From NCBI RefSeq assembly GCF_008795955.1, contig NZ_VMHN01000001.1:434001-498000 (forward strand): DNA of 64,000 nt, read 5' to 3'. This DNA comes from Marinobacter denitrificans (lineage in GTDB: Bacteria; Pseudomonadota; Gammaproteobacteria; Pseudomonadales; Oleiphilaceae). This document shows, piece after piece, positions 55,224 to 64,000 of this stretch (within the stretch, counting starts at the first letter, position 1; each line of letters opens with the position of its first letter). The position numbers and the translations under genes were made by a program. Under the pieces are notes generated by a model. It searched no databases, was not told the origin of the DNA, and saw only the letters and a list, made by a program, of their open reading frames with translations.

Positions 55224-56096
55224 CTAGGATTTCTGGGCGGGTCGGCGAAACAGCACATAGTTTCCAAGGATCGCCAGCATGGCTCCCAAAACCGCAGTAA
55301 TGGTCCATTCGAATCCCTCCAGCCACGTGGAAACACTCAAGGCCACTATCGGGAAAAGCACCGTTGCATAGCCCGCCTTTTCTGCGCCCAAGGTCTGGAT
55401 CACAGTAATGTAGGAGTAGAAGGCAATAATGGAGCCGGGGACGGCGAGGAATACGGTTGCACCCCAGAAGGTGGCCGCTGAAGGCAGCACCCACCCCACC
55501 CCCTGAATCAGGCACCAGAGCCCCAGGATTAACGCCCCATAGACCATGGCCCAGGCGTTGGCGACCAGCAGGGGAATCTCCGCCATTCGCACCTTGATGC
55601 TCACCAGGTTACCCATGGAGAACCAGAACGTACCGGCGACGGCAAACAGAATGCTCGCACCGGTGGCGTTACCCAACTGCAGGTCATGCCAGAACAGTAA
55701 TGCCACGCCGGTAATGCCCAGGGCCACGGCCGGGTAAAGCCGCGCCGTAGGCCGCAGCCCCAGCCACAGCCATCCGTTCACCGCGTTGAACAGCGCCGCC
55801 AGCGAGAACACTACCGCCAGCAGGCCACTGGTCATGGACTCAGCAGCACGATAAATCAGCAGGAAGTTCACGCTGTAAAGAGTAAGCCCCTGAAGCACCA
55901 GCCAGCCATGTTGTTTCAGGTCCAGCTTCTGCAGGCGCCGCAGCAACACAAGCACTACAAGGGTCACCACTGAAGCCAGGAGGAAACGGTAGAACACCGA
56001 GATATCCACCGGTGCCGACTCTACCTGCAGGCGAATAGCGGTCCAGGTAAGCCCCCAGATCAGTACAGTAAGTGCATAGTGTGCAGAAACCGGCAT
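55224..56096 (-). CDS. EamA (DMT) family transporter
   Basis: A 290-residue, ten-helix transporter with two EamA repeats: LTVLIWGLTWTAIRLQVESAPV at the start and ATVFLAVPGSIIAFYSYITVIQTLGAEKAGYATVLFPIVAL near the end, in sections. It probably exports small metabolites. The start ATG is at 56096. It is divergent from the M28 peptidase gene across about 220 bases. Confidence 0.87.
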   Translation of the reverse strand: MPVSAHYALTVLIWGLTWTAIRLQVESAPVDISVFYRFLLASVVTLVVLVLLRRLQKLDLKQHGWLVLQGLTLYSVNFLLIYRAAESMTSGLLAVVFSLAALFNAVNGWLWLGLRPTARLYPAVALGITGVALLFWHDLQLGNATGASILFAVAGTFWFSMGNLVSIKVRMAEIPLLVANAWAMVYGALILGLWCLIQGVGWVLPSAATFWGATVFLAVPGSIIAFYSYITVIQTLGAEKAGYATVLFPIVALSVSTWLEGFEWTITAVLGAMLAILGNYVLFRRPAQKS

Positions 56097-56316
56097 GGTA
56101 GTTGTTCCCTGCGGCCATCGTGGCCTATTTGAAAAAATAACACTTTGTAATGTTCTGCATGTGGATGGAGCGAATATCCACGACTAGTCTTCCTAAGTGG
56201 TATCGAAGGACGTAGTGATACCCCAGATGCCTGTTTACCACCTATTCGGGCATCGCTGCGCTGAAAGACCGCCACAAGCGGCTCCAACAACAAACTCCCA
56301 GGAATGGAGAATACCA

Positions 56317-57939
56317 ATGAAACTCAGCACCGCAAGCCACACCCTGGCTTTGGGATCTCTTTTGTTTGCAATAACCGCTCAGGCCGCGCCAGGCCAGAAA
56401 TCCACCGGTGATTTACTCAACGATTTCTGGAGTCCCGAACACATCAGTCCCTTCGAGTGTCGGTTTGGCATCCTGAACAGTACGCCATTCGGTCTGCCCC
56501 GCTGTATGCAGGCGAGCAATATCCAGTATCACCTGGACATGTTTTACGCAATAGCCAAAGCCAATGATGGCAATCGCGCTGCCGGCCTGCCCGGCTACCA
56601 GGCCTCGGTTGATTACGTCAAGAACACCCTCGAGAGCGCAGGGTACGATGTCACCATCCAGTCGTTCCCGTTCAATACTTTCTACCCGGCCGGGGATGGC
56701 ATTCTACAAGTCACTGCGCCAACGCCGACCGACTATGTGTGGGAGGAAGAATTCACCTACCTGTCCCAGACCGAGCCGGGCGATGTCTCAGGCACGGCCG
56801 TCGCTGTTGATGTCCAGCTCGGCCCGGACAACACCTCCACCAGTGGCTGCGAACCCGAAGATTTCGCCGACTTCCCGGCCGGATCCATAGCGGTCATCCA
56901 GCGGGGAGCCTGTGCCTTCGGGCAGAAAGCGACCAATGCTGCCAATGCCGGCGCTGTGGGCGTGGTGATCTTTAATCAGGGCAATACTGACGACAACATG
57001 GGCCTGATCAACGCCACTTTGGGCGACGACTATGCTGGTGGTATTCCCGTTGTGTTCACCACCTACGACATTGGCGCTGCCTGGGTAGACCAGCCAGACC
57101 TTGAGCTCAGGGTGGTAACTGACGTAGTGAGAGAACAGACCGAAACTGTCAATGTCATCGCTGAAACCAACCGGGGCAACCCGGACAACGTGGTGATGAC
57201 CGGCGCCCATCTGGATTCCGTCTACGAAGCTGCCGGCATTAACGACAATGGCTCCGGCAGTGCCGCGTTGCTGGAACTGGCCCTGCAAATGAAACGGGCC
57301 CACCCCCGCAACCAGGTCCGCTTTGCCTGGTGGGGCGCGGAAGAAGCCGGCCTTGTGGGTTCAACCTTCTACGTCAACAGCCTGTCTCAGGAAGAGAAGG
57401 ACAGGATCAAGGTCTACCTGAACTACGACATGATTGGTTCGCCTAACTTTGGCAACTTTATCTACGATGGCGATGGTTCCGACTTCGATCTTGCCGGCCC
57501 TCCGGGATCGGCCGCCACAGAGGCGCTGTTCGAGAAATACTTCGACCTGAGGGAAATTGCAGCGGAGGGCACGCAAATAAGTTTCCGCTCCGATTATGCG
57601 CAGTTCTTTGAAGACGGCATCGCCTTCGGCGGCCTGTTTACCGGCGCCGAGGAGCTGAAAACCGAAGAACAGGCTGCCAAGTTTGGTGGCGAGGCGGGCG
57701 TTGCCTTTGACCCCTGTTACCATTCCTCCTGTGACGACATCACCAACGTCGACGAACTGGCACTGGAAATCAACGGCGATGCGGCCGCCTTCGTCACAAG
57801 CTGGTTATCACTCTCAACCCGGGTGATCGACGAGGAAATTGCAGCTGCAGAAGACGCCGAACCCGCTGCCGGTGCACGTTCGCTGCAAATGCAGCAACAG
57901 CACGACATCACCCATTGGGGCGACAAATGGATCAAGTAA
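56317..57939 (+). CDS. Secreted M28 family aminopeptidase with PA domain
   Basis: A 540-residue exported zinc peptidase. A signal peptide (AITAQAAPG, cleavage near 24) is followed by a PA insert (about 170-275) with IAVIQRGACAFGQKATNAANAGAVGVVIFN. The M28 catalytic domain (about 280-510) shows GAHLDSVYEAAGINDNGSG, WWGAEEAGLVGS, LNYDMIGSPN and CYHSSCDD, giving the two-zinc ligands and catalytic Glu. It would release N-terminal residues from peptides outside the cell. ATG 56317 after GGAG. Cysteines in the N-terminal part suggest disulfides. Confidence 0.9.
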   Translation: MKLSTASHTLALGSLLFAITAQAAPGQKSTGDLLNDFWSPEHISPFECRFGILNSTPFGLPRCMQASNIQYHLDMFYAIAKANDGNRAAGLPGYQASVDYVKNTLESAGYDVTIQSFPFNTFYPAGDGILQVTAPTPTDYVWEEEFTYLSQTEPGDVSGTAVAVDVQLGPDNTSTSGCEPEDFADFPAGSIAVIQRGACAFGQKATNAANAGAVGVVIFNQGNTDDNMGLINATLGDDYAGGIPVVFTTYDIGAAWVDQPDLELRVVTDVVREQTETVNVIAETNRGNPDNVVMTGAHLDSVYEAAGINDNGSGSAALLELALQMKRAHPRNQVRFAWWGAEEAGLVGSTFYVNSLSQEEKDRIKVYLNYDMIGSPNFGNFIYDGDGSDFDLAGPPGSAATEALFEKYFDLREIAAEGTQISFRSDYAQFFEDGIAFGGLFTGAEELKTEEQAAKFGGEAGVAFDPCYHSSCDDITNVDELALEINGDAAAFVTSWLSLSTRVIDEEIAAAEDAEPAAGARSLQMQQQHDITHWGDKWIK

Positions 57940-57952
57940 CGTTCATCGTCGC

Positions 57953-59671
57953 CTAGAACCGGGTTCGACCCCGCAGCAACACCTGCACCTGGTCAATGCT
58001 GTCGTCCCCATCCAGTGGAAAAGCAAAGTCCAGGTGCAGCATCCGCTGCACTTCGATTCGGCTTGAGGCCAGCCTCAGGCCGAATCCCACGTCTTTCAGC
58101 ACGCCGCTGTCCGGGCCATTGTTGCGTCCGTCATCGAACCAGGCTCGCCCTACATCAGTGAACAACACGCCACCGAGACGAAACAGCTTGAACGGGTGCC
58201 AGTCAGGAAAATAGCGGCGCTCCAGCGTCCACAGCGCTCGCCGGTTACCTTGCTGGTAATCGCTCGGATAACCACGAAGGCCAGTGTCACCGCCTATCAG
58301 AAGCTGCTCATCTGCAGTCAGATTATGGGCTGCCGTTAAAGACAAAGTGGTATACCAGCTGTTCCAAGGTACGGAACCGCCGTGAAAGTATTCCAGATTA
58401 AGTGTCCCCTGAAGATTCTCAATGCGGTTTTCATCCAGCCGGTAGTTACCGCTCTGGCTCAGCTCGTAACGGGCGTAATTGGTTTCCGTTGCCAGCAGCG
58501 CATCCTGGAACTCCATATTCAGTACCACACGGTCCTCGGTGGCCCCGAGACCGGGAGACGAATAACCGAGTTCTGTTCGCCACACAATCCCATCCCGGAC
58601 GTCTTCAACCCGCTGCAACTGGGTGAGATTCGTCATCTCCCGGAAGCGATTTTCGCGGTAGTCGAAACCGACCCAGGGATAGCTCAAGGTGCGGTTTTCA
58701 GGCAGCAGGTCGAGCTCAGGTTCATCCGGCAGCCGCTCAAATTCCAGAGCATCGTAACGGTAGCCAGCAAGCAGTCGCCATTGGCGCTCATCCCGCTCCG
58801 CCAGCCGCCACCCGACATCAATACTCATAAATTCCTGGCTACGGCGATAATCGGCAATGGCCTCGGCACCCACGAAACGGGACTCTTCCCGCACGTCGTC
58901 CTCGCCATTGAGCCCAAACCGCCAGTCCGCCCGCTCGCTATAGAAAGGACGTTCGAGGTAAGCACTGCGGCCGCGGCCATCGCTGCGTTTATCGTAGGAA
59001 AACCCCGTCTGCCAATGGGAGCCCAAAACATTGGGGTCATCATAATTTATGCTGGTTTCGGTACGGTCCGGGTCCTTCGTGTAGGCCACGCCCACGCTCT
59101 TGCCGGAGCCAAGAAAGTTCGGGTCGGAAAGGCCGGTGTTGGTGGTGTTCTCGCCCCCGGAACGTGACCCTCCCACCGAAGGAAACAACGTCCAGGTATC
59201 CCGCGCCAGAACACTGACCTCCACCTCATCCCCGCAGACCCGGGTGACACCGACCCAGGCCGCGGTCAGGTACTCACGCTGACGGAGAACACGTTCGGAC
59301 TCGGCGATCAGACCCGGGGCGTAGAGGTCCCCCTCGCTGAACACCAACTGGGCACGAAGAGCCGACTCCCAGGTGGGCGTATTAAGAGCGTTGAGGGTGC
59401 GGTAGAGAAAATTGTCCTGCTCCGGGTCACTGAGATCAAAAATGGGCCGGCGAACAATACGAATCCGGGCGATACGGGCTCCCTCCGGGATAACCATATC
59501 GCTCTGGCGAGCCAACTGGTCCCGGGGCTGGTCAAGGTCAATCGACTCCGGCTGAACATTGCTGGCAATACAGTGGCCTGCCTCGGGCTCTGCAACGACA
59601 CCTTGGCTGGAGAGGGTTACTCCTGAAAAGAAAACAGCTCGCCCCAGAGCTTTCACCGCGGTGCGCGCCAT
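57953..59671 (-). CDS. Omp85/BamA-TamA type outer-membrane protein
   Basis: A 572-residue outer-membrane protein. After a signal peptide (to about 28) comes a periplasmic part (about 60-165) that probably holds one or two POTRA domains (IRIVRRPIFDLSD, VFSEGDLYAPGLIAESERVL). A beta barrel (about 175-572) follows. The Omp85 loop-6 motif is present as GGDTGLRGYPSDYQQGNR near 465-480, and the last residue is Phe. It should insert or export proteins or lipids. It is about 2 bases after the Acg-type gene and in line with an SDR gene. Confidence 0.85.
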   Translation of the reverse strand: MARTAVKALGRAVFFSGVTLSSQGVVAEPEAGHCIASNVQPESIDLDQPRDQLARQSDMVIPEGARIARIRIVRRPIFDLSDPEQDNFLYRTLNALNTPTWESALRAQLVFSEGDLYAPGLIAESERVLRQREYLTAAWVGVTRVCGDEVEVSVLARDTWTLFPSVGGSRSGGENTTNTGLSDPNFLGSGKSVGVAYTKDPDRTETSINYDDPNVLGSHWQTGFSYDKRSDGRGRSAYLERPFYSERADWRFGLNGEDDVREESRFVGAEAIADYRRSQEFMSIDVGWRLAERDERQWRLLAGYRYDALEFERLPDEPELDLLPENRTLSYPWVGFDYRENRFREMTNLTQLQRVEDVRDGIVWRTELGYSSPGLGATEDRVVLNMEFQDALLATETNYARYELSQSGNYRLDENRIENLQGTLNLEYFHGGSVPWNSWYTTLSLTAAHNLTADEQLLIGGDTGLRGYPSDYQQGNRRALWTLERRYFPDWHPFKLFRLGGVLFTDVGRAWFDDGRNNGPDSGVLKDVGFGLRLASSRIEVQRMLHLDFAFPLDGDDSIDQVQVLLRGRTRF

Positions 59672-59673
59672 GG

Positions 59674-60684
59674 CTATCCCCGGACTACCTCTGCCACCGG
59701 CCGCCGTACTGATCGTGGCGCTTCACGCCCATGACCAATTCTCACTATAAAGTCCGGCCGTCGATTCCCCACCCCCAGAAAATCGGCGAACTCCTCCCGC
59801 AGTGAAGCAACCTCAACGGGCTGGTTGATGAAGGCCGTTTTCAGATTCAATGCTGCTGCCTGCAGGGCTAGCCGCTCATAGCACCGGCCCGCCTCGATCC
59901 AGTGGGTTTTATCATCGATATCGGAGACCAGCACCGCAATAGCCGAGGAACTCCGTATGTGCCGGAAATCTTTCTGGTTCTGCTTCCTGGCAGAAAAGCC
60001 GAATTGCATCGCCAGCGACCCAAGCCAGCGGGGCACATCGGGATTGCCCATGGCCGGTCCATAAAGGCCATCCCCGCTACTTACTGCCTCCCGCCCGTTA
60101 AATCGAATCCAGGATTTCAGCTCCCGGGCCCAGGCAATGTCGCGAAATTGCGCCGTGTTCCCCTCCGCCACGTATCGGGCTATCTGTTCTTTATGGCCCT
60201 CATCAGTGAACAGCATAATCGAGACACCGCTACCCTGCCCCGCCGTCTCCAGCAGTTGCAGATGATCGGCAGAGAGTGGAGAGCCATCGTATTCAACCCG
60301 GCTACACTGCCTTGTGATAATGGCGTCGAACAGCGGTGACCTGAAGGGGGTGGTTTCCTCGAACTCAATAGCTACGCCCGTGGTTGAAGCGTCATAGCTA
60401 CAGTGTCCTTGCAGCCCCGCCGCCTCTGCTGCCAGCAGCAGGTTTTCAGCGGCACAGCCCAGGCTCGCGTAAAGGTGATGGTCGTCGGGATCCACCGCAG
60501 GACAGCGACGGGAAAGATCCGGAAGAATCCGGATCCGGTTCTTTTCCGGTTGGAAAATCCACGGCTGCGTGTTGTGACTCGACGCCGCCAGCGTCGCGTA
60601 GTGCACCAGCTTCGAATAATCCTGCGCAGCGTTATCCAGCGGCACGTGGCGCCAGGTCTCCGCTACACACTCTGAATAGTTCAT
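59674..60684 (-). CDS. Acg-type nitroreductase family protein
   Basis: A 336-residue FMN-binding protein of the Acg/Rv2032-like nitroreductase group. It has YATLAASSHNTQPWIFQ and GCAAENLLLAAEAAG near the start, RQCSRVEYDGSPLS, and ERLALQAAALNLKTAFINQP. The family binds FMN tightly and may store it or act as an oxidoreductase. The ATG at 60684 follows GAGGGGGCGAG. It lies between the SDR gene (26 bases) and the Omp85-type gene. Confidence 0.85.
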   Translation of the reverse strand: MNYSECVAETWRHVPLDNAAQDYSKLVHYATLAASSHNTQPWIFQPEKNRIRILPDLSRRCPAVDPDDHHLYASLGCAAENLLLAAEAAGLQGHCSYDASTTGVAIEFEETTPFRSPLFDAIITRQCSRVEYDGSPLSADHLQLLETAGQGSGVSIMLFTDEGHKEQIARYVAEGNTAQFRDIAWARELKSWIRFNGREAVSSGDGLYGPAMGNPDVPRWLGSLAMQFGFSARKQNQKDFRHIRSSSAIAVLVSDIDDKTHWIEAGRCYERLALQAAALNLKTAFINQPVEVASLREEFADFLGVGNRRPDFIVRIGHGREAPRSVRRPVAEVVRG

Positions 60685-60710
60685 CTCGCCCCCTCATGCC
60701 TCTTAAAGCA

Positions 60711-61505
60711 TCAGGATCGCACCCTGGCCATGCGGAACAGTGCCTCCGGCGAGATCCGCTTGATCCAGAGCGCAGCCATTTCCTTGCCCTTGCCCACAGG
60801 AATCTCGCGTTTCTTCGCCTTGAGGCCTTTGAACACCACCTCAGCGCATTCAGTGACATCCATGCCGCCGGCAATATCCTCGTCTTCCTTGCCATAGGCC
60901 GAGCCATCACCGGAGAGGGCGTTGCGGGCAATATCGGTGCGGATAAAACCGGGGGTGATCGTCGACACGCTTACACCCTGGCCTTCCACTTCCGCCCGTA
61001 ACGCATCGAAGAACCCCATCACAGCGTGCTTGGCGGCGCAGTAACCGGTGCGCAGGGGGGCGCCGACCTTACCGGCAACACTGGAGGTTACCGCAAGATG
61101 CCCATCGCCGCGCTCCAGCATGTGGGGCAGCACTGCTTTGGTCAGCGCAATCTGGCCCATCACGTCCACGTCCATCAGTTTCTGATAGACAGACATATCG
61201 GTGTCTTTGCACAGGGAGCGCTGGGAGACACCCGCGTTGTTCACCAGCAGATCAATAGTGCCGAACGTATCAAGTACCGTCTGGACCTTTCCAGACAGCG
61301 ACTCCCAGTCGGTCACGTCCAGCGGCAGCACCAGCACCTGATCCGTTGCAAGCCCCGCATCACGGCAACGCACGGCAACACGCTCCAACTCCTCTTCCCG
61401 GCGGGCAGAAAGAACAAGGCGCGCCCCAGCCTGGGCGTATTTCAGGGCAAGCGCCTCGCCGATACCGGAAGAGGCTCCGGTAATCCAGACCGTTTGTGTG
61501 GGCAT
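60711..61505 (-). CDS. Short-chain dehydrogenase/reductase
   Basis: A 264-residue classical SDR: VWITGASSGIGEALALKYA (NAD(P) site), VLPLDVTDWESL, LVNNAGVSQRSL, VTSSVAGKVGAPLRTGYCAAKHAVMGF with catalytic Ser, Tyr and Lys, and TITPGFIRTDIARNAL. It reduces or oxidises a hydroxyl/keto substrate that cannot be named. The ATG follows GAGGATACAACAGGT. Confidence 0.9.
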   Translation of the reverse strand: MPTQTVWITGASSGIGEALALKYAQAGARLVLSARREEELERVAVRCRDAGLATDQVLVLPLDVTDWESLSGKVQTVLDTFGTIDLLVNNAGVSQRSLCKDTDMSVYQKLMDVDVMGQIALTKAVLPHMLERGDGHLAVTSSVAGKVGAPLRTGYCAAKHAVMGFFDALRAEVEGQGVSVSTITPGFIRTDIARNALSGDGSAYGKEDEDIAGGMDVTECAEVVFKGLKAKKREIPVGKGKEMAALWIKRISPEALFRMARVRS

Positions 61506-61651
61506 ACCTGTTGTATCCTCGAAGTGGGGGCTGTTAGCAGCAGTCTGACCAAAAGACTACACCAGCCCCTGCTCCCGTGCCATCGCTCTGGACGGGGCCA
61601 CAGGGTTTTTGCTTCACTGTTCAGTCCCATTGAGAATAAAGACTGAAACCC

Positions 61652-62311
61652 ATGCGTATTCGCATCACCCATCAAAGAATCACCATTGCATTGCAGCTGA
61701 TCCTGCTCGCTGAAACGGTATTCGCGGTATGGAGTCAACGCTGGTTTACAGCGTTCCTGACAGCAATGATTATTGCCATCACTTTTTTCCCGGTGTTGTT
61801 CGAGCGCCGGTTCCGGATTCACATTCCGCCAGAGTTGCAGCTTGCTGCCATCGGCTTCGTTTTTGCCTCTCTGTTTCTGGGCGAGATACGGGATTACTAC
61901 ACCCGGTTCTGGTGGTGGGACATGGCCTTGCACACCATGTCCGGGTTCTTGCTGGGTATTCTCGGTTTCCTGCTGGTCCACATCATGAACGAAACCGAGA
62001 AGATCCATGTACACATGAAACCCGGGTTCGTGTCCTTCTTCGCGTTCATGTTTGCTTTGGGTGTGGGTGCACTGTGGGAGATTTTCGAATTCACCATGGA
62101 TTCCGTATTCGGCATGAACATGCAAAAACCCATGCTGGGTGATCCATCGGGGCTCACAGACACCATGTGGGATCTGGTCGTCGATGCCGTCGGTGCCCTG
62201 ATAATTTCAGTGTTGGGTTGGCGTTATCTCAAAAATCCGGAGCAGAAATCGTTCCTGGAGCGCTGGATCGACTCATTTATCAAGCGCAATCCCAGGTTCT
62301 TCAAGCAGTAA
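61652..62311 (+). CDS. DUF2238-like (YjdF-type) membrane protein
   Basis: A 219-residue protein of about five to six hydrophobic helices. It has ELQLAAIGFVFASLFLGEIRDYY, WWWDMALHTMSGFLLGILGFLLVH, VGALWEIFEFTMDSVFG and DTMWDLVVDAVGALIISVLGW, a pattern like YjdF of E. coli. The His, Glu and Asp in these helices could form a polar site in the membrane. Function unknown. It diverges from the SDR gene over 146 bases. Confidence 0.75.
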   Translation: MRIRITHQRITIALQLILLAETVFAVWSQRWFTAFLTAMIIAITFFPVLFERRFRIHIPPELQLAAIGFVFASLFLGEIRDYYTRFWWWDMALHTMSGFLLGILGFLLVHIMNETEKIHVHMKPGFVSFFAFMFALGVGALWEIFEFTMDSVFGMNMQKPMLGDPSGLTDTMWDLVVDAVGALIISVLGWRYLKNPEQKSFLERWIDSFIKRNPRFFKQ

Positions 62312-62328
62312 AAGCAAACGCGACCAAC

Positions 62329-62652
62329 TCAGCCAAAGTAGTTCTCAATCCAGTCAAACAGCGTTCCTGCATCGACGTCGGAAAACGCCATCTGTTTGAA
62401 ATCGTCGCCCACCTCGTCGTCGATGGTCACAAACTGGTAGAGCAACAGGCCCGGCTGCTCATCATGCAGGATGAGCGTTATGCGCCGACGGGTCCGCAGA
62501 CAGTCGATGGTCATCACATCCGCAGGTATACCGGCGTCACGCATGCCACGGCGCACTTCCACCACCGGGTTGATGTGCTGGTGTGTCGCCTGTATCCGGG
62601 CGTGAGCGTCGCTCGCCATGTCGGACAGGGCTTTGAGGGGGTCTTCTGACAT
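62329..62652 (-). CDS. Hypothetical protein, 107 aa
   Basis: A soluble protein starting MSEDPLKALSDMASDAHARIQ with HQHINPVVEVRRGMRDAGIPADVMTI, then TRRRITLILHDEQPGLLLYQFVTIDDEVGDDFKQM and ending DWIENYFG. I do not recognise the family. ATG at 62652 lies one base past the stop of the upstream unknown gene, so the two are linked. The gene end is convergent with the DUF2238-like gene. Confidence 0.7.
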   Translation of the reverse strand: MSEDPLKALSDMASDAHARIQATHQHINPVVEVRRGMRDAGIPADVMTIDCLRTRRRITLILHDEQPGLLLYQFVTIDDEVGDDFKQMAFSDVDAGTLFDWIENYFG

Positions 62653-62653
62653 A

Positions 62654-63028
62654 TTATTCAACCACTCCTGATCGGGGAACCAGACAGTTCATCGCAGTAA
62701 TGGAAAGATCCCGAAACGCCGCCTCCGAGTCAATGACACTCGGGAACCTGTCATCGAGCGTACGGCGGCATGACGATGTCCGGGCTTCACTTTCGGCAAC
62801 GCAGTTCGAATGGGCCTCCGTGCCAGGGCGTTGACCGATTGCATCCTCACAGAAAGCAGGAATCCGGGCAACCAGCCAGTCCACAGTAACACTCCGCTCC
62901 ACCGGATTGGCCGACAGGTTGGTAAAGCGACCGGCCTCAACCGGCTCGGGGCGTTCCCGGGTTTGCTCCCAGACAACGAACAGCAGGGCTGCGGATACCA
63001 ATACAACTGTGACCTTGGGAAACTTCAT
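62654..63028 (-). CDS. Hypothetical single-helix protein, 124 aa
   Basis: A protein with a short basic start (MKFPKV), one hydrophobic helix (about 5-20, VTVVLVSAALLFVVWEQ), then a periplasmic domain with four Cys (FCED, SNCVAE, SSCRR, NCLV), which could form two disulfides. The helix may be a signal anchor. The family is unknown to me. I chose ATG 63028 (after AAGGCG); the frame opens 43 codons higher. Coupled to the 107-residue gene downstream. Confidence 0.65.
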   Translation of the reverse strand: MKFPKVTVVLVSAALLFVVWEQTRERPEPVEAGRFTNLSANPVERSVTVDWLVARIPAFCEDAIGQRPGTEAHSNCVAESEARTSSCRRTLDDRFPSVIDSEAAFRDLSITAMNCLVPRSGVVE

Positions 63029-63180
63029 GGGCGCCTTGTCCATCCGGTGAAACAGGCATGGGATGATAAACGTTGAGGAATGTGCTGTCTCGGTTTGCGC
63101 GGCTATACTGACGGGGATTTTCCTCTCAGGGCTGTTCATGGACACAGGCCCTACCAACCCAATAACAAGGAGTTTGGATC

Positions 63181-63750
63181 ATGACCATACTGATCGTTGG
63201 CCTGGTTCTGTTTCTCGGAGTGCACTCTCTGTCCATTATCAACGAACCGCTGCGCAATCGCCTGCAGGCCTCTATGGGCGAGGCCGCGTTCAAGGGGCTT
63301 TATTCCGTTGTCTCCCTGATCGGCCTGGTGTTGATCATCTGGGGTTACGGCGCTGCCCGCATGGATCCGACCGTGATCTACACGCCACCAGGGTGGCTAC
63401 GGCACCTTGCCATGTTGCTATTGGTTCCGGTTTTTCCGCTACTCTTCGCTACCTATTTTCCCGGCAAGATCAAGGCAAAACTCGGGCACCCGATGCTGGC
63501 AGCAGGAAAACTCTGGGCACTGGCTCACTTGCTTGCCAACGGCATGCTGCATGACCTGCTGCTGTTCGGCTCTTTCCTGGCATGGGCGGTGGCGGACCGG
63601 ATTTCCATGAAGCGCCGAACCCAGCGGCCAATTCCCACGCTACCTGCTAGCAAGGCTAATGACGCCATTGCGGTTGTCGGCGGCCTTGCGGTGTATGTGG
63701 TATTCGTACTCTGGGCCCATCAGTGGCTCTTTGGTGTTGCGCCTGTCTGA
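63181..63750 (+). CDS. NnrU family membrane protein
   Basis: A 189-residue membrane protein with five hydrophobic helices. NnrU hallmarks are LFLGVHSLSIINEPLRNRLQ, FKGLYSVVSLIGLVLIIWGY, HPMLAAGKLWALAHLLANG and the C-terminal KANDAIAVVGGLAVYVVFVLWAHQWLFG. The family was named for a role in denitrification in Rhodobacter, but many members are not near such genes. ATG after AAGGAGTTTGGATC. Confidence 0.88.
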   Translation: MTILIVGLVLFLGVHSLSIINEPLRNRLQASMGEAAFKGLYSVVSLIGLVLIIWGYGAARMDPTVIYTPPGWLRHLAMLLLVPVFPLLFATYFPGKIKAKLGHPMLAAGKLWALAHLLANGMLHDLLLFGSFLAWAVADRISMKRRTQRPIPTLPASKANDAIAVVGGLAVYVVFVLWAHQWLFGVAPV

Positions 63751-63765
63751 CCTACGGAGACTTTA

Positions 63766-64000
63766 ATGCTGCAAGAGACCTTCGAACGGGTGCTGCCAGG
63801 GGCCCGCAAATCCACCAAGCGTCACATTCTCCAATGCGCGCTGGAGTGCTTCCTGGAAAACGGTCTTGAATCCACAACCATCGATACCATCCGGCAGCGG
63901 TCCGATACCAGCGTGGGGACCATCTACCACCACTTCGGCAACAAGGAAGGGCTGGTGGCTGCGCTTTTCTTTACTGCCCTGGACGACCACAAGGCGGTTA
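63766..64000 (+). CDS. TetR family regulator, cut by window end
   Basis: The first 78 codons of a TetR-type repressor. The DNA-binding domain is seen as KRHILQCALECFLENGLEST, TIDTIRQRSDTSVGTIYHHFGNKEGLVAALF. The effector domain lies beyond the edge. ATG at 63766 follows GGAGACTTTA. It lies 15 bases after nnrU and may share its transcript. Confidence 0.9.
   Translation, partial: MLQETFERVLPGARKSTKRHILQCALECFLENGLESTTIDTIRQRSDTSVGTIYHHFGNKEGLVAALFFTALDDHKAV

Noticed and set aside
1..64000. CRISPR arrays, tRNA or rRNA genes, insertion sequences, prophage
   Set aside because: No regularly spaced repeats, transposase or integrase motifs, phage structural genes or RNA-gene signatures were seen on reading both strands; a short tRNA could still be missed without a covariance search.

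Overview
The window is ordinary, densely coded chromosome from a gammaproteobacterium, most likely a marine heterotroph of the Marinobacter type. This is an inference from gene content and order. Supporting families are DUF3581, a LexA-boxed YebG, EfpL, a bifunctional PutA, TRAP transport, single AstA, and an FNT transporter paired with a PP2C-kinase. I saw no rRNA, tRNA, insertion sequence, prophage, CRISPR array or integrase. Both ends cut genes: a TPM-domain gene at the left and a TetR regulator at the right.

Layout. 1-6.6 kb: LemA/TPM pair, SOS-controlled yebG, an Lrp-type regulator divergent from astA plus a DUF1338 gene, a lipid kinase, a ZIP metal transporter and a TauE-type exporter. 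6.8-9.3 kb: an AbiTii-family gene convergent with a MotA/MotB-like proton-channel pair. 9.4-16 kb: a solute-binding protein, a dehalogenase-like hydrolase, DUF3581/DUF4112/zinc-ribbon genes, a D-aminoacylase-type amidohydrolase and a fused SpmA-SpmB protein. 16.2-19.1 kb: a sigma-54 promoter and attenuator-like leader in front of a formate/nitrite-type transporter and a phosphatase-kinase fusion. 19.2-28.8 kb: a diguanylate cyclase, a racemase-fold protein without the catalytic cysteines, transporters, wall enzymes (lytic transglycosylase, MtgA), RsuA and a DsbA-family protein.

28.8-48.1 kb is the metabolic core. On the minus strand lie an N-terminally short NAD-glutamate dehydrogenase and putA, which together would take proline to glutamate to 2-oxoglutarate. 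On the plus strand an AsnC regulator overlaps a LysR regulator by one base. These are followed by a 5-oxoproline-type cluster: DUF1445 (D-glutamate cyclase family), a TRAP transporter, DUF2848, an amidase, a membrane protein, an old yellow enzyme, and pxpABC. The arrangement suggests one locus that feeds proline, 5-oxoproline and related amides into glutamate, with two linked regulators.

48.1-64 kb: efpL, threonine aldolase, a crotonase, a large DUF2339 membrane protein with DUF2750, an orphan PEP-CTERM protein, tiny membrane proteins (DUF3185, DUF3096), a selenoprotein-W-like thioredoxin fold, an EamA transporter, a secreted M28 peptidase, an Omp85-type barrel in a row with an Acg-type nitroreductase and an SDR, a DUF2238-like membrane protein, two small unknowns and NnrU.

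The best candidates for something new are the coupled AsnC-LysR junction with its catabolic cluster, the leader before the FNT gene, and the AbiTii gene next to a MotAB-like motor. Nothing here is a clear unknown system.
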